Positions 6,963 through 16,290 of a stretch of 64,000 nucleotides of DNA are shown piece by piece. Both the position numbers and the translations under genes were made by a program. Positions within the stretch are counted from its first letter, which is position 1; every line of letters starts with the position of its first letter. The notes beneath the pieces were generated by a model. It was not told where the DNA came from, ran no database searches, and saw only the letters and a program-made list of their open reading frames with translations. The stretch is from Flavobacterium notoginsengisoli. Lineage in GTDB: Bacteria; Bacteroidota; Bacteroidia; Flavobacteriales; Flavobacteriaceae. Location: the NCBI RefSeq assembly GCF_014207905.1, contig NZ_JACHLB010000001.1, forward strand, positions 870,723 to 934,722, read 5' to 3'.

Positions 6963-8597
6963 ATGAAAAAACATCTACTAATTCTCATTCTATTCCTATT
7001 TCAAAACTCATTTTCAAAACCGATTTCAGAAACTCAAAAGCTTGCCGTAACCTGCAAAGTATGGGGATTTTTAAAGTATTATCATCCGAATGTTGCGAAT
7101 GGAAATTTTAATTGGGATGAACAGCTTTTTAAAATATTACCAAAAGTAGCAGAAGCAAAAACGGATACCGAATTCTCGAATGTAATTGAAAAATGGATTA
7201 ATTCTCTGGGAAAAGTAAAAGCTTATAAACCAGAAACCTCAAATGAGGTAATTGATTATTTTGATAAAAATTTTGATCTTTCATGGACACAAAATCAAGA
7301 ATTATTTTCAAAGAGTCTTTGCCAAAAACTCAAATTTATCGAACAAAATAAAATTCAGGGAAAACAATACTACGTTGAGAAAGGAACTGAATTTACAAAT
7401 GAAGTTGAATACGATCGGTTTGATGATAAAGATATAAACTTCAGACTTTTAGCGCTATTCCGTTTCTGGAATTATGTGGAGTATTTTTTTCCATACAAAT
7501 ATCAAATGGATCAAAATTGGGATTCTACTCTAGTTGAATTTTTGCCCAAAACAATTAATCCTATCTCAGAAGCCGATTATTATTTATCATTCAAAGAATT
7601 GAGTGCTAAATTAAATGATACGCACGCCTATTTCGGAGCCAATAAATTATTCCAAATTTATGGATGGAATTCTGTTCCTTTCGAATTTAAATTTATTGAC
7701 AATAAAGCAATTGTTACCGGTTTTAAAAATGAATCTTTGTCAGCTTTAAATGATATAAAAATAGGAGATGTTATCACTAAAATACAAGGTAAGCCAATCG
7801 ATATTCTTATAAAAGAAAATTTGAAATATGCTGAAGGAGCTAATTATGCTGCGAAATTAACTCGTTTAGAATGGCCAATTTTTTCGCAAAAAGGGAATGT
7901 TGCAGAAATTGAATTTTTGAGAGATGGTAAAATAGGAGTGAAAGAAATTAATTTTTACGAGTATAAAGATCTAAAAATTAATTACGAGAATAATAGTGAG
8001 AAATATAAATTCTTAGAAAATAATATTGGATATGCTAATTTGGCTGTATTAACTCCAGATGATGTTCCTGCAATGATGGAACAGTTTAAAAATACTAAGA
8101 CAATTATTTTCGACATTCGAAACTATCCGCAAGGAACTAATTTTGCAATTGCAGAATATCTAAATCCAGAACCGAAAAATTTTGTAAAATCTATAGATGC
8201 CGATTTAAGTTCGCCAGGACGTTTTATTTGGAGAAAAGAAGATACACCATGCGGGAAAATTAACCCAGATTATTATAAAGGAAACGTTATTCTTTTAGTG
8301 AATGAAAAATCGATAAGTCATTCTGAATTTACTGCAATGACATTAAAAGTTGCTCCAAAAGCAACCATAATTGGTAGTCAGACAGCAGGTTCTGACGGAA
8401 GAAGTTATCGATTTGAAATTATAAAAGGCCTTTGGACATCTTTTACAACTTACGGCGTTTTTTATCCCGACAAAAAAGAAACACAACGTATTGGTATTGT
8501 TCCTGATATTGAAGTAAAACCTACAATTCTAGGTATTCAGCAAGGAAAAGATGAGGTTTTGGAAAGAGCAATTCTTTTTGCTAAAAACGAAAAATAG
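6963..8597 (+). CDS. Secreted S41-like peptidase, paralog 1
   Basis: A 544-residue protein with a signal peptide (about 1-18, MKKHLLILILFLFQNSFS). A PDZ-like segment sits near 240-330 and the S41 catalytic core at about 340-530. The segment SISHSEFTAM (S452-H-S-E) matches the S41 nucleophile region; the paralog has SHAE, so S452 rather than S454 is the conserved Ser. The position usually holding the catalytic Lys (GxKTxG) reads GSQTAG, that is Gln, so the mechanism may differ from CtpA. It begins 36 bases after the HlyD stop and is probably in the same operon. It may trim exported peptides or protect the producer; this is inference from position. Confidence 0.82.
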   Translation: MKKHLLILILFLFQNSFSKPISETQKLAVTCKVWGFLKYYHPNVANGNFNWDEQLFKILPKVAEAKTDTEFSNVIEKWINSLGKVKAYKPETSNEVIDYFDKNFDLSWTQNQELFSKSLCQKLKFIEQNKIQGKQYYVEKGTEFTNEVEYDRFDDKDINFRLLALFRFWNYVEYFFPYKYQMDQNWDSTLVEFLPKTINPISEADYYLSFKELSAKLNDTHAYFGANKLFQIYGWNSVPFEFKFIDNKAIVTGFKNESLSALNDIKIGDVITKIQGKPIDILIKENLKYAEGANYAAKLTRLEWPIFSQKGNVAEIEFLRDGKIGVKEINFYEYKDLKINYENNSEKYKFLENNIGYANLAVLTPDDVPAMMEQFKNTKTIIFDIRNYPQGTNFAIAEYLNPEPKNFVKSIDADLSSPGRFIWRKEDTPCGKINPDYYKGNVILLVNEKSISHSEFTAMTLKVAPKATIIGSQTAGSDGRSYRFEIIKGLWTSFTTYGVFYPDKKETQRIGIVPDIEVKPTILGIQQGKDEVLERAILFAKNEK

Positions 8598-8665
8598 TAT
8601 GAAAAAAACGTTTTTTCAATCTCGATAATTAATTAGACAATCAACTCACTTAATTCTGGTTTTTA

Positions 8666-10324
8666 ATGAAAAAGTATATTTTAATTCTACTACTGTTTTT
8701 GTTTCAAAACTCATTTTCAAAACCAATATCCGAAACTCAAAAGCTTGCTGCAACGTGCAAGGTTTGGGGGTTTTTAAAATATTACCATCCGAATGTTGCA
8801 GATGGAAGTAAAAATTGGGATGAGCAATTATTTTTGATTTTACCTCAGATTGAGAAAGCTCAAACATCTGAAGAGTTTTCTTCCGTTATAGAGAAATGGA
8901 TTGTTTCTTTGGGAGAAATTAAGTCTTATAAAGCGGTTACTTCTGAAAAAAAGAAAGATTATTTTGGTAAAAACTTCGATTTATCATGGATTTCTAATAA
9001 AGAATTATTTTCGAAAGCACTTTCTAAAAAATTAAAGTTTATTGAGGAAAACAGAATTCAAACAAAACAATTTTACTTTGAATTTACAGAAGATGATACT
9101 AAAGGTGTTTTTGAAGAATTTAAGAACGAAAATAATTATCCCGATTTTCAGTGGACCGATAAAAATCTGAGACTTTTAATTTTGTTCCGATATTGGAATT
9201 ATGTAGAATATTTTTTTCCTTATAAATACCAAATGGATCAGCATTGGGACAAATCGCTTTCAGAAGTATTGCCGAGTTTTGTTGCTCCAGAATCAGAGGC
9301 CGATTTTCATTTCACATTGAAAGAATTAGTTGCAAAGTTAAACGATTCACATGCTTTTTTGTCATCAAGAGTTTTGTTTTTAAACTTTTCAGGAGATAAA
9401 TTTATTCCGTTTGAAACGAAAATTATTGAGGATAAAGCGATTGTTGTAAAATTTAAAAATGATTCTCTTGCAAAAGTAGATGATATTAGGATTGACGATG
9501 TCATAACAAAAATTGATGGTAAAGAGATTGCTGAAATTTTAAAAGAAAAAGCAAAATATGTGGAAGGATCTAATGCTCCAACTGTTTTAAGAAACCTTAA
9601 TGGAATTGTTTTTAATGGAAAATCAAAAAATGTAGAGATTGAATTTATAAGAGACGGCAAGACGGAAGTGAAATCAATAAATCGATATCTTTTTAAGGAT
9701 ATGAAGACGAAGCCTGTTGAACAAAAGGAAAAATGGAAAATTTTGGAAGACAATATCGGCTATGTCAATTTTACTTCGTTGGTGCGCGATGATATTCCTG
9801 CTTTAATTGAAAAATTAAAAGACACTAAAGCAGTAATTTTTGATAATCGCTGCTACCCTAATGGTGTAATGTCTACGATAGCCGAGTGGATTAATTCCGA
9901 ATCTAAAGATTTTGCAAGATTTACTTACCCGGATATCACATATCCAGGAAAATTTTATTGGAGTAAAAATTTTGATATAGGAAGTAAAAATCCGAATTAT
10001 TATAAAGGAAAAGTTATTGTTTTAGTAGATGAAAATACGCAAAGCCACGCAGAGTTTACAGCGATGAGCATGCAAACGGCGCCAGATGTTACAATAATAG
10101 GAAGTCAGACTGCTGGCGCTGACGGAAACGTATGTAGTTTTCAGATTATAAAAGGATTTTATACTGCATTTAGCGGAATAGGTGTTTTTTATCCCGACAA
10201 AAAAGAAACGCAAAGAATAGGTATTGTTCCAGATATTGAAGTAAAGCCAACTCTTTTAGGGGTTCAGCAAGGAAGAGATGAAATTTTAGAAAGAGCAATT
10301 CTTTTTGCTAAAAATGGGAAATAA
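8666..10324 (+). CDS. Secreted S41-like peptidase, paralog 2
   Basis: A 552-residue tandem paralog of the preceding gene with a nearly identical first 50 residues (signal peptide, then KPISETQKLA, CKVWGFLKYYHPNVA). Nucleophile region QSHAEFTAM, and again GSQTAGADG with Gln at the usual Lys position. Divergence is greatest in the middle (about 110-330), the PDZ-like and substrate-binding part, which suggests different targets. A 68-base spacer with a small AT hairpin (8600-8618) separates the two. Ends in the same ILERAILFAKN tail. Confidence 0.82.
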   Translation: MKKYILILLLFLFQNSFSKPISETQKLAATCKVWGFLKYYHPNVADGSKNWDEQLFLILPQIEKAQTSEEFSSVIEKWIVSLGEIKSYKAVTSEKKKDYFGKNFDLSWISNKELFSKALSKKLKFIEENRIQTKQFYFEFTEDDTKGVFEEFKNENNYPDFQWTDKNLRLLILFRYWNYVEYFFPYKYQMDQHWDKSLSEVLPSFVAPESEADFHFTLKELVAKLNDSHAFLSSRVLFLNFSGDKFIPFETKIIEDKAIVVKFKNDSLAKVDDIRIDDVITKIDGKEIAEILKEKAKYVEGSNAPTVLRNLNGIVFNGKSKNVEIEFIRDGKTEVKSINRYLFKDMKTKPVEQKEKWKILEDNIGYVNFTSLVRDDIPALIEKLKDTKAVIFDNRCYPNGVMSTIAEWINSESKDFARFTYPDITYPGKFYWSKNFDIGSKNPNYYKGKVIVLVDENTQSHAEFTAMSMQTAPDVTIIGSQTAGADGNVCSFQIIKGFYTAFSGIGVFYPDKKETQRIGIVPDIEVKPTLLGVQQGRDEILERAILFAKNGK

Positions 10325-10336
10325 TAAAGTATAATT

Positions 10337-10365
10337 CTTTGTCAAAGTTTTAAACTTTGACAAAG
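10337..10365. repeat. 29-bp near-perfect palindrome between convergent genes
   Basis: 14-base arms CTTTGTCAAAGTTT and its complement around a single T. It lies between the convergent S41 gene and trmN. It may end or protect transcripts from both sides, but lacks an adjacent T-run. Confidence 0.6.
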
Positions 10366-10371
10366 ATGATT

Positions 10372-11085
10372 TTACATTTTCAAGTAAAAATCTTTAGTCA
10401 ATTCGATATATTCTGGAGTATAAACGTGTCTTTCAATTTCGATTACTAATTCATCGGTCGCAATTTCAGAAACTTCTTTTCGGCTAAAAGCTAATAAACT
10501 TCTTTTTATTTCTGATGTTGGAGTTCCTTTAACACGAGTAATTTTTATTGGATAGAGCTCGAATTCTTTAGCCAAAGCTGTAAATTTTTCTTCTTCTTTA
10601 AAAGGAATAATAATAGCTAAAATTCCATTTTCTGAAAGCAGTAAATCGGCAGCTTCTGCAATTTCTTCAAAAGGCATTGCATCTTGAAAACGTGCTAAAT
10701 CTCGTTGTTCGTTTTCAGTTTTATAATCTTCGGAATAAAAAGGCGGATTAGAAACAATCAAATCATATTCGTCTTCAGGCTCTTCAATAAATTCATCCAG
10801 ACCAGCATGAAAACAAAATAAACGATCTCCCCAAGGCGAGGTTTCAAAATTTTCTACTGCTTGTTCATAAGCATCTTCATCAATTTCTAAAGCATCAATT
10901 TGTTCGGCATTACTTCGTTGGGCAAGCATTAAAGCGATAACTCCAGTTCCCGCACCAATATCCAAAACACTAAACGGATTATGTGAAATAGGAGCCCAAG
11001 CACCAAGTAAAACACCATCTGTGCCAACTTTCATAGCGGTCTTTTCTTGTTTAATAGAAAATTGTTTGAAGCTGAATGTAGACAT
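10372..11085 (-). CDS. trmN: tRNA1(Val) (adenine(37)-N6)-methyltransferase
   Basis: A 237-residue class I SAM-dependent methyltransferase. Residues 36-50 (VLDIGAGTGVIALML) form motif I, and NPPFY at about residue 114 is the N6-adenine motif. Length and the N-terminal FSFKQFSIKQEKTAMKVGTDGVLLGAW are typical of the YfiC/TrmN group, which modifies A37 of tRNA-Val. Last gene of the rpsP-rimM-trmN set, 61 bases after rimM. Confidence 0.85.
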   Translation of the reverse strand: MSTFSFKQFSIKQEKTAMKVGTDGVLLGAWAPISHNPFSVLDIGAGTGVIALMLAQRSNAEQIDALEIDEDAYEQAVENFETSPWGDRLFCFHAGLDEFIEEPEDEYDLIVSNPPFYSEDYKTENEQRDLARFQDAMPFEEIAEAADLLLSENGILAIIIPFKEEEKFTALAKEFELYPIKITRVKGTPTSEIKRSLLAFSRKEVSEIATDELVIEIERHVYTPEYIELTKDFYLKM

Positions 11086-11146
11086 TTATGAAAATTAAAA
11101 TCTGTTAAACACAATGACTGGAAACTGTCACTGGGACTGAAAACTT

Positions 11147-11671
11147 TTACAAGTACATCTCAATAAGACCTTCAGGAAGATCCATGATTACTTTTTTGTT
11201 TTCGCGGTCAATTTTTACTAAAAACTGATCGATCATTGGAACTAAGATTTCTACTTCGCCATTTAATACTTCAAAAAGAGGTTGAGCAGAAGAATCATTA
11301 ATAGAAGTAATTTTTCCGAAAACACCCAAACGTTTGTCTTCGATTTCAAAGCCAATAACTTCGTGGAAATAAAATTTGTTACCTGTAAGTTTTGGTAACA
11401 TAGTTAAGGGAAGATAAATGCCATTTCCAACAAGAGCATCGGCATCTTCTTCTGTATTTACATCTTCAAAACGAACTCTTAAGAAGTCGTTTTTATGCAT
11501 AGAACTTGATTCAATAAAAAAAGGAACCAAGTGTTTGTTGTGTTCAACAAACACTGATTCCAGATTTTCGTATAACTCAGGTTCGTCTGTATCTAAGTAG
11601 ATCAGAACTTCACCTTTGAAACTAAATTTTTTAGCGATTTTACCTAAATAAAAACATTCTTCTTTACGCAT
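11147..11671 (-). CDS. rimM: 16S rRNA processing protein RimM
   Basis: 174 residues: an N-terminal RimM barrel (FYLGKIAKKFSFKGEVLIYLDTDEP) and a C-terminal PRC-barrel-like half (KFYFHEVIGFEI, PMIDQFLVKID). It helps mature the 3' domain of the 30S subunit and binds S19. It follows rpsP by 15 bases on the same strand, the usual pairing. Confidence 0.92.
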   Translation of the reverse strand: MRKEECFYLGKIAKKFSFKGEVLIYLDTDEPELYENLESVFVEHNKHLVPFFIESSSMHKNDFLRVRFEDVNTEEDADALVGNGIYLPLTMLPKLTGNKFYFHEVIGFEIEDKRLGVFGKITSINDSSAQPLFEVLNGEVEILVPMIDQFLVKIDRENKKVIMDLPEGLIEMYL

Positions 11672-11686
11672 TATCGCTAAGTAAAA

Positions 11687-12247
11687 TTATGCTTCAGTTG
11701 TTTCGTTATTCTCTTCAGCAGCAGGAGCTTCTTCAGTTGCTTCAGCAACTTCTTCTGTAGCTTCTTCAGCTTGTGCAGCGGCAGCAGCTTCAGCTTGTGC
11801 AGCAGCAGCATCAGCAACACGTTTAGCGTTAACTTCTTTTTCAGCTTTTAATGCTGTAGCTTTAGCATCAGCTTTTGCTTTAGATAAACCATCTTTTTTA
11901 GCATCAACTTTTCCAGCTTTAGCCTCTAACCAAGCTGCTAATTTAGCATCTGCTTGCTCTTGAGTTAAAGCTCCTTTACGGATACCTCCATCAAGGTGGT
12001 GTTTCAATAAAGCACCTTTGTAAGAAAGGATAGCTCTTGCAGTATCAGTTGGTTGTGCACCATTGTGTAACCATTTAACTGCACTGTCAAGGTCTAACTC
12101 AACAGTTGCTGGGTTTGTGTTTGGATTGTAAGTACCGATTTTCTCTAAGTATCTACCATCTCTTTTTGAGCGTGCATCTGCAGCTACTACCCAGTAAAAA
12201 GGTTTTCCTTTTTTACCGTGTCTTTGTAATCTAATTTTTACTGACAT
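11687..12247 (-). CDS. rpsP: 30S ribosomal protein S16 with long Ala/Glu tail
   Basis: The first 80 or so residues are canonical S16 (MSVKIRLQRHGKKGKPFYWVV..., then RYLEKIGTYNPN). The remaining 100 residues are a low-complexity extension rich in Ala, Lys and Glu, first mixed charge and then strongly acidic. S16 of most bacteria is about 80-90 residues; Bacteroidota versions are commonly extended. First gene of the operon with rimM and trmN. A -7 box matching TATCTTTG lies at 12297-12304. Confidence 0.95.
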   Translation of the reverse strand: MSVKIRLQRHGKKGKPFYWVVAADARSKRDGRYLEKIGTYNPNTNPATVELDLDSAVKWLHNGAQPTDTARAILSYKGALLKHHLDGGIRKGALTQEQADAKLAAWLEAKAGKVDAKKDGLSKAKADAKATALKAEKEVNAKRVADAAAAQAEAAAAAQAEEATEEVAEATEEAPAAEENNETTEA

Positions 12248-12296
12248 AATCTTATGATTAAATTTTGAGGTACTCGACCTCCGTTAATTAAGGGCG

Positions 12297-12304
12297 CAAA
12301 GATA
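12297..12304 (-). promoter_or_regulatory. Promoter -7 element of rpsP operon
   Basis: On the minus strand it reads TATCTTTG (consensus TAnnTTTG), 50 bases upstream of the rpsP start. A TTG that could serve as -33 is 25 bases away (12330-12332), slightly long. Confidence 0.5.
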
Positions 12305-12392
12305 TAATTTTTTTATGAATAATGTGTTTCAAAATTGATTAAATACTAATAAGATGAATTTTTGCCGTTTTTTAAGCTATTTTGCTTTAATT

Positions 12393-12426
12393 TTGAAACG
12401 TAATTAGTTGTAAAACGGTACTTTTG
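12393..12426 (+). promoter_or_regulatory. Promoter of the small lipoprotein gene
   Basis: TTG at 12393-12395, a 23-base spacer, then TACTTTTG at 12419-12426: a complete Bacteroidota-type promoter 20 bases before the ATG at 12447. Confidence 0.65.
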
Positions 12427-12446
12427 CGTCAAATTCATTTTAAAAT

Positions 12447-12935
12447 ATGAAAAAATACTTTTACTTTTTATCATTCTTACTATTAATAACATCTTGTACA
12501 GAGGATATAAAATTTAATAATCCTGCTTTTCAAACTTTAAAAGATAATGTTTTTTGGAGAGGACGTAGTTATCATGCAGAAAGAGAGTCAAATGGAGTTT
12601 TTGGTATTCAAGGTTCTCTTGGGTATGAAACAATAAGTTTCCGTATACAGAATCCTAATGAGGATACTTATATTTTAGGTGTAAACAATACTGCTACAGC
12701 AACTTATAAAAATACACTTTCTGGACAGGAAGCAGAATTTACAACTGGAGAAGGAAGAGGAAGTGGTCAAGTTACCATTACCGAATACAATACTGTCGAT
12801 AAAACAATCTCGGGAACATTCAAATTTAAAGCTGTCAATGTTAAAACTGATGCTGAAAAGCAGGAAATCAATTTTACAGAAGGCGTTTTCTATAAAATTC
12901 CAGTTGGCCTAGGAGCAAATTTCACAACAGAGTAA
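12447..12935 (+). CDS. Small lipoprotein, uncharacterised
   Basis: 162 residues with a lipoprotein signal (MKKYFYFLSFLLLITSC, Cys17). The mature part is predicted beta-rich: a sequence of alternating strands with motifs NVFWRGRSYHAER, ETISFRIQNPNEDTYILG and GSGQVTITEYN-x-TVDKTISGTFKFKA. The last motif (strand ending in xISGTFxFxA) recurs in a family of flavobacterial lipoproteins, possibly DUF6252; the family name is from memory. Likely anchored in the outer or inner membrane facing the periplasm. Single gene with its own promoter. Function unknown. Confidence 0.8.
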   Translation: MKKYFYFLSFLLLITSCTEDIKFNNPAFQTLKDNVFWRGRSYHAERESNGVFGIQGSLGYETISFRIQNPNEDTYILGVNNTATATYKNTLSGQEAEFTTGEGRGSGQVTITEYNTVDKTISGTFKFKAVNVKTDAEKQEINFTEGVFYKIPVGLGANFTTE

Positions 12936-13018
12936 GTTCTTGATTTAGCTATATTTTATCAAATCAAAATAAAAACTTAAATAAATTCATAAGATAGTAG
13001 ATTAGATAAAAATAAAAC

Positions 13019-13026
13019 TACATTTG
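13019..13026 (+). promoter_or_regulatory. Promoter -7 element of RNA-binding protein gene
   Basis: TACATTTG fully matches TAnnTTTG and lies 24 bases before the ATG at 13050. No clear TTG at -33. Confidence 0.45.
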
Positions 13027-13049
13027 TTTATTATTATAAATAAATATCT

Positions 13050-13397
13050 ATGAATATTTTTGTTGGAAGCCTTCCATTCAGTATTGAGGAAGCAGATTTA
13101 AGAGAGTCTTTTGAGGCTTATGGAGCAGTCGACTCTGTTAAAATTATTACTGATAAATTTACTGGAAGAAGTAAAGGCTTTGGTTTTGTTGAAATGCCAA
13201 ATGATAGCGAAGCTCAGAAAGCTATTGACGAATTGAACGGTGCTGTTGTTTCAGGACGTACAATCGTTGTAAATAAATCTGAGCCGAAACCAGAAGGCGA
13301 AAGAAGAAGTTTTAATAACAACCGCGGAGGAAATAATCGTGGTGGTTACGGAAACAACCGTGGAGGAGATGACCGCGGAAACAGAGGAGGATATTAA
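13050..13397 (+). CDS. RRM-type RNA-binding protein with glycine-rich tail
   Basis: 115 residues. Residues 1-78 form one RNA recognition motif with RNP2 (NIFVGSL) and RNP1 (KGFGFVEM). The tail from about residue 88 is Arg/Gly/Asn-rich with RGG-like repeats (NNRGGNNRGGYGNNRGG). Such small RRM proteins are abundant in Bacteroidota and cyanobacteria and bind single-stranded RNA; cold or stress roles are suggested elsewhere. It has its own terminator. Confidence 0.93.
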   Translation: MNIFVGSLPFSIEEADLRESFEAYGAVDSVKIITDKFTGRSKGFGFVEMPNDSEAQKAIDELNGAVVSGRTIVVNKSEPKPEGERRSFNNNRGGNNRGGYGNNRGGDDRGNRGGY

Positions 13398-13416
13398 TAT
13401 TTTTTTTCTAAAATAT

Positions 13417-13449
13417 AAAAGGGATCAACTTTCGTTGATCCCTTTTTTT
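13417..13449 (+). terminator. Intrinsic terminator of RNA-binding protein gene
   Basis: 13-bp stem (13417-13429 with 13434-13446), 4-base loop TTTC, T-run to 13449. Confidence 0.9.
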
Positions 13450-13465
13450 GTTGTTTTTGTTTCAG

Positions 13466-13504
13466 GTTTCAAGTTTCAGGTTTTTCCAACTTGAAACTTG
13501 AAAC
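13466..13504. repeat. Intergenic inverted repeat (GTTTCAAGTTTC type)
   Basis: 12-base arms 13466-13477 and 13493-13504, between the RNA-binding gene and the 3' end of leuB. Related sequence recurs at 48919-48966. Confidence 0.7.
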
Positions 13505-13525
13505 AAATAAAACTTGAAACAAAAA

Positions 13526-14581
13526 TTATACATTCGCAGCTAACCAGTCACCAACTTCTTTAGTACCGTATGCTTTGCCTCCGTTTGCTAAATCTTCAGT
13601 AACTACTCCAGCTTCTAAAGCCTTGTTTACAGCATCTCTCATTGCTTTTCCTTCTTCCATTAATCCGAAATTTTCGAACATCATGGCAGCAGATAAAATA
13701 GTAGCCATCGGGTTGGCAATATTTAATCCTGTAGCTTGTGGGTAAGAACCGTGAATAGGTTCGAATAATGATACTTCAGCTCCCATAGAAGCAGAAGGCA
13801 TTAATCCCATTGATCCAGAAATTACAGAAGCTTCGTCTGTTAAGATATCTCCAAATAAGTTCTCCGTAATTAATACGTCATAAGAGTTTGGCCATTGAAC
13901 CAAACGCATAGCAACAGCGTCAACAAACTCGTAGCTAACTTCAACCTCTGGATAATCTTTTTCCATTGCCTGAACTGTTTCTCTCCATAAACGTGAAGTT
14001 TCCAAAACGTTTGCTTTATCAACGCAACATAATTTTTTAGAACGAGTCATTGCTAATTCGAAACCTTTTTTTGCTAAACGCTGTACTTCCGCTCTTGTGT
14101 AAACACAGTTGTCGTAAGCTGTATCTCCGTTATCTTTTCTTCCTTTTTCACCAAAGTAAATTCCGCCAGTTAATTCTCTTAAGAAAACTAAATCTGTACC
14201 CTCGATTCTTTCTCTTTTTAAAGGAGATTTATCCAATAAAGATGGGAATGTAAAAGTTGGTCTTACGTTTGCAAACAAACCTAAAGCTTTACGCATTTTC
14301 AATAAACCTTGCTCTGGACGTACTGGCGCAGAAGGATCGTTGTCGTATTTAGGGTGTCCAATTGCTCCAAAAAGAACCGCATCGGCATTTTTACAAACTT
14401 CGTGTGTTGCGTCTGGATAAGGTTCTCCAACTGCATCAATCGCAGCAGCTCCGGTTAAAGCTGGTTTCCATGTAATTTCATGTCCAAATTTTTGTGCAAT
14501 AGCATCAGATACTTTTACAGCTTCATTGATTACTTCTGGTCCGATTCCGTCTCCGGCTAAAAGGGCTATGTTTAATTTCAT
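13526..14581 (-). CDS. leuB: 3-isopropylmalate dehydrogenase
   Basis: 351 residues. Oxidative decarboxylation of 3-isopropylmalate to 2-oxoisocaproate with NAD. Seen: N-terminal [11 protein letters not shown], substrate-loop arginines, [27 protein letters not shown] in near-standard form ([15 protein letters not shown]), and [13 protein letters not shown]. Full length for the family. Last gene of the leuCDAB operon, with a 22-bp inverted repeat between it and leuA. Confidence 0.96.
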   Translation of the reverse strand: MKLNIALLAGDGIGPEVINEAVKVSDAIAQKFGHEITWKPALTGAAAIDAVGEPYPDATHEVCKNADAVLFGAIGHPKYDNDPSAPVRPEQGLLKMRKALGLFANVRPTFTFPSLLDKSPLKRERIEGTDLVFLRELTGGIYFGEKGRKDNGDTAYDNCVYTRAEVQRLAKKGFELAMTRSKKLCCVDKANVLETSRLWRETVQAMEKDYPEVEVSYEFVDAVAMRLVQWPNSYDVLITENLFGDILTDEASVISGSMGLMPSASMGAEVSLFEPIHGSYPQATGLNIANPMATILSAAMMFENFGLMEEGKAMRDAVNKALEAGVVTEDLANGGKAYGTKEVGDWLAANV

Positions 14582-14604
14582 TCTATATGTGTTTTTATAA
14601 GGTT

Positions 14605-14690
14605 CAAAGGTTCAGAGGAACAAAGGTTCAGAGGTGTTGGGATGAAAATTGCTTTTTTAGCCTTTGTCCCTTTGTTCCTCTGAACCTTTG
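14605..14690. repeat. 22-bp perfect inverted repeat in leuA-leuB spacer
   Basis: Arms 14605-14626 and 14669-14690 pair perfectly (CAAAGGTTCAGAGGAACAAA...). Part of the arm is repeated in direct orientation just inside. A similar CAAAGGTTC theme occurs at 58431-58474. Confidence 0.8.
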
Positions 14691-14699
14691 TACCTGATA

Positions 14700-16220
14700 T
14701 TAAGTTATAATGTTAAGCATTTTCTGCGTTGCAATAATCGCTGCAACAGTTTGGTCAGAATCTAATCCGCGGGTTTTGAATTCTTTTCCGTTGTTGGTCC
14801 ATGTGATAATGGTTTCGCACAACGCATCAGAACTACTTCCTGGAGGGATTCTTACTGCGTAATCGATCAGTTTCGGAAGTGTTAGTTTTTTGCTTTTGTA
14901 AATCTTTGATAAAGCATTCATAAAAGCATCAAACTGACCGTCTCCCTGCGCATTTTCTTCGATTATTTCTCCGTTTAAATTTAAAGATAAAGTCGTAGAT
15001 GGGCGCATTCCTTTAGAATGTACCAGCATATAAGAGTTTATGGTAATTTTTTCTTCGTAAGTATGACTGTCCAAAACATCTGAAATAATGTATGGAAGAT
15101 CTTCCTTCGTAACGGTTTCTTTTTTGTCGCCCAGTTCAATAATTCTTTGCGTAACCAATTTCAAATCTTCGTTGTTTAATTTTAAACCTAATTCCTGAAG
15201 ATTCTTTTCGATATTGGCTTTTCCAGAAGTTTTTCCTAAAGCGTATTTTCTTTTTCTTCCAAAGCGTTCCGGAAGTAAATCATTAAAATAAAGATTGTTT
15301 TTATTGTCTCCATCAGCATGGATTCCCGCTGTTTGAGTAAAAACGTTATCACCAACAATTGGTTTGTTGGCAGGAATTCTGTAACCCGTGAAAGTCTCCA
15401 CCAATTTGCTTACAGAGTATAAAGAGGTTTCTTTAATGTTGATGCTAACTTCTGGTAAATAATCATTGATTACGGCAACAGTACTTTCTAAAGGCGCATT
15501 TCCAGCGCGTTCTCCCATTCCGTTTACGGTTACGTGAAGTCCGTTGATTCCCGCTTTTATAGCTTCCATAACGTTAGCAACGCTTAAATCGTAATCGTTG
15601 TGTGCGTGGAAATCAAAATGAATGTTCGGATATTTTGCTCTGATTTTTGAAATAAATTCAAAAGCCAAAGACGGAATCAAGACACCTAAAGTATCTGGAA
15701 GTAAAACTCTTTTGATTGGTTGTGTAGCTAAGAAATCTAAAAATTGAAAAACATAGTCTTGGGAATTTCGCATTCCGTTGCTCCAGTCTTCCAGATAAAC
15801 ATTGGTTTCAATATTGTTCTTTTGTGCTAAAGAAATGATTTCAGCGATTTCAGAAAAATGCTGTTCTGGAGTTTTTTTTAATTGATGCGTTAAGTGATTC
15901 ATTGAACCTTTGGTCAACAAATTCTGAACTTTGGCACCGGCTTTTTTCATCCAGTCAATTGAAACGCCTCCATCAACAAACGTCAGGACTTCAATTCTGT
16001 TGATATAACCTCTTTCTTCAGCCCAAGAAGTAATGCCTTTTACGGCCTGAAATTCTCCTTCACTTACACGTGCGGAAGCAATTTCGATTCTATCAATATT
16101 TAATTCCTCCAACAACAATTGCGCAATGGTTAGTTTTTCTGCAGCAGAAAATGAAACTCCTGAGGTTTGTTCACCATCACGAAGCGTCGTATCCATTATT
16201 TCAATTTTTCTTTTTTCCAT
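14700..16220 (-). CDS. leuA: 2-isopropylmalate synthase-like enzyme (possibly citramalate synthase)
   Basis: 506 residues. HMGL-like TIM barrel with DTTLRDGEQTSGVSFS, metal ligands in HAHNDYDLSVANVMEAI and NGMGERAGNAPLES; then linker GIHADGDNKNN and a C-terminal LeuA-type allosteric domain (about 380-506, HSKGMRPSTTLSLNLNG). The reaction is acetyl-CoA plus a 2-oxo acid. In the leuCDAB order, 2-isopropylmalate synthesis is expected, but the sequence (for example the THQLKKTPEQHFSEI region) is of the branch that also holds citramalate synthases, which would feed isoleucine. Substrate cannot be settled by eye. Confidence 0.85.
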   Translation of the reverse strand: MEKRKIEIMDTTLRDGEQTSGVSFSAAEKLTIAQLLLEELNIDRIEIASARVSEGEFQAVKGITSWAEERGYINRIEVLTFVDGGVSIDWMKKAGAKVQNLLTKGSMNHLTHQLKKTPEQHFSEIAEIISLAQKNNIETNVYLEDWSNGMRNSQDYVFQFLDFLATQPIKRVLLPDTLGVLIPSLAFEFISKIRAKYPNIHFDFHAHNDYDLSVANVMEAIKAGINGLHVTVNGMGERAGNAPLESTVAVINDYLPEVSINIKETSLYSVSKLVETFTGYRIPANKPIVGDNVFTQTAGIHADGDNKNNLYFNDLLPERFGRKRKYALGKTSGKANIEKNLQELGLKLNNEDLKLVTQRIIELGDKKETVTKEDLPYIISDVLDSHTYEEKITINSYMLVHSKGMRPSTTLSLNLNGEIIEENAQGDGQFDAFMNALSKIYKSKKLTLPKLIDYAVRIPPGSSSDALCETIITWTNNGKEFKTRGLDSDQTVAAIIATQKMLNIIT

Positions 16221-16290
16221 ATTGATATTCTAAATTCCTTTTTTTATAAGGTAAATTTTTGTTGTGTTGTCTTGGTTTTTTAACTTATAA

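Noticed and set aside
9307..9753. 148-codon minus-strand frame inside the second S41 gene
   Set aside because: Shadow of a clear coding frame; no known motif and no own start context.
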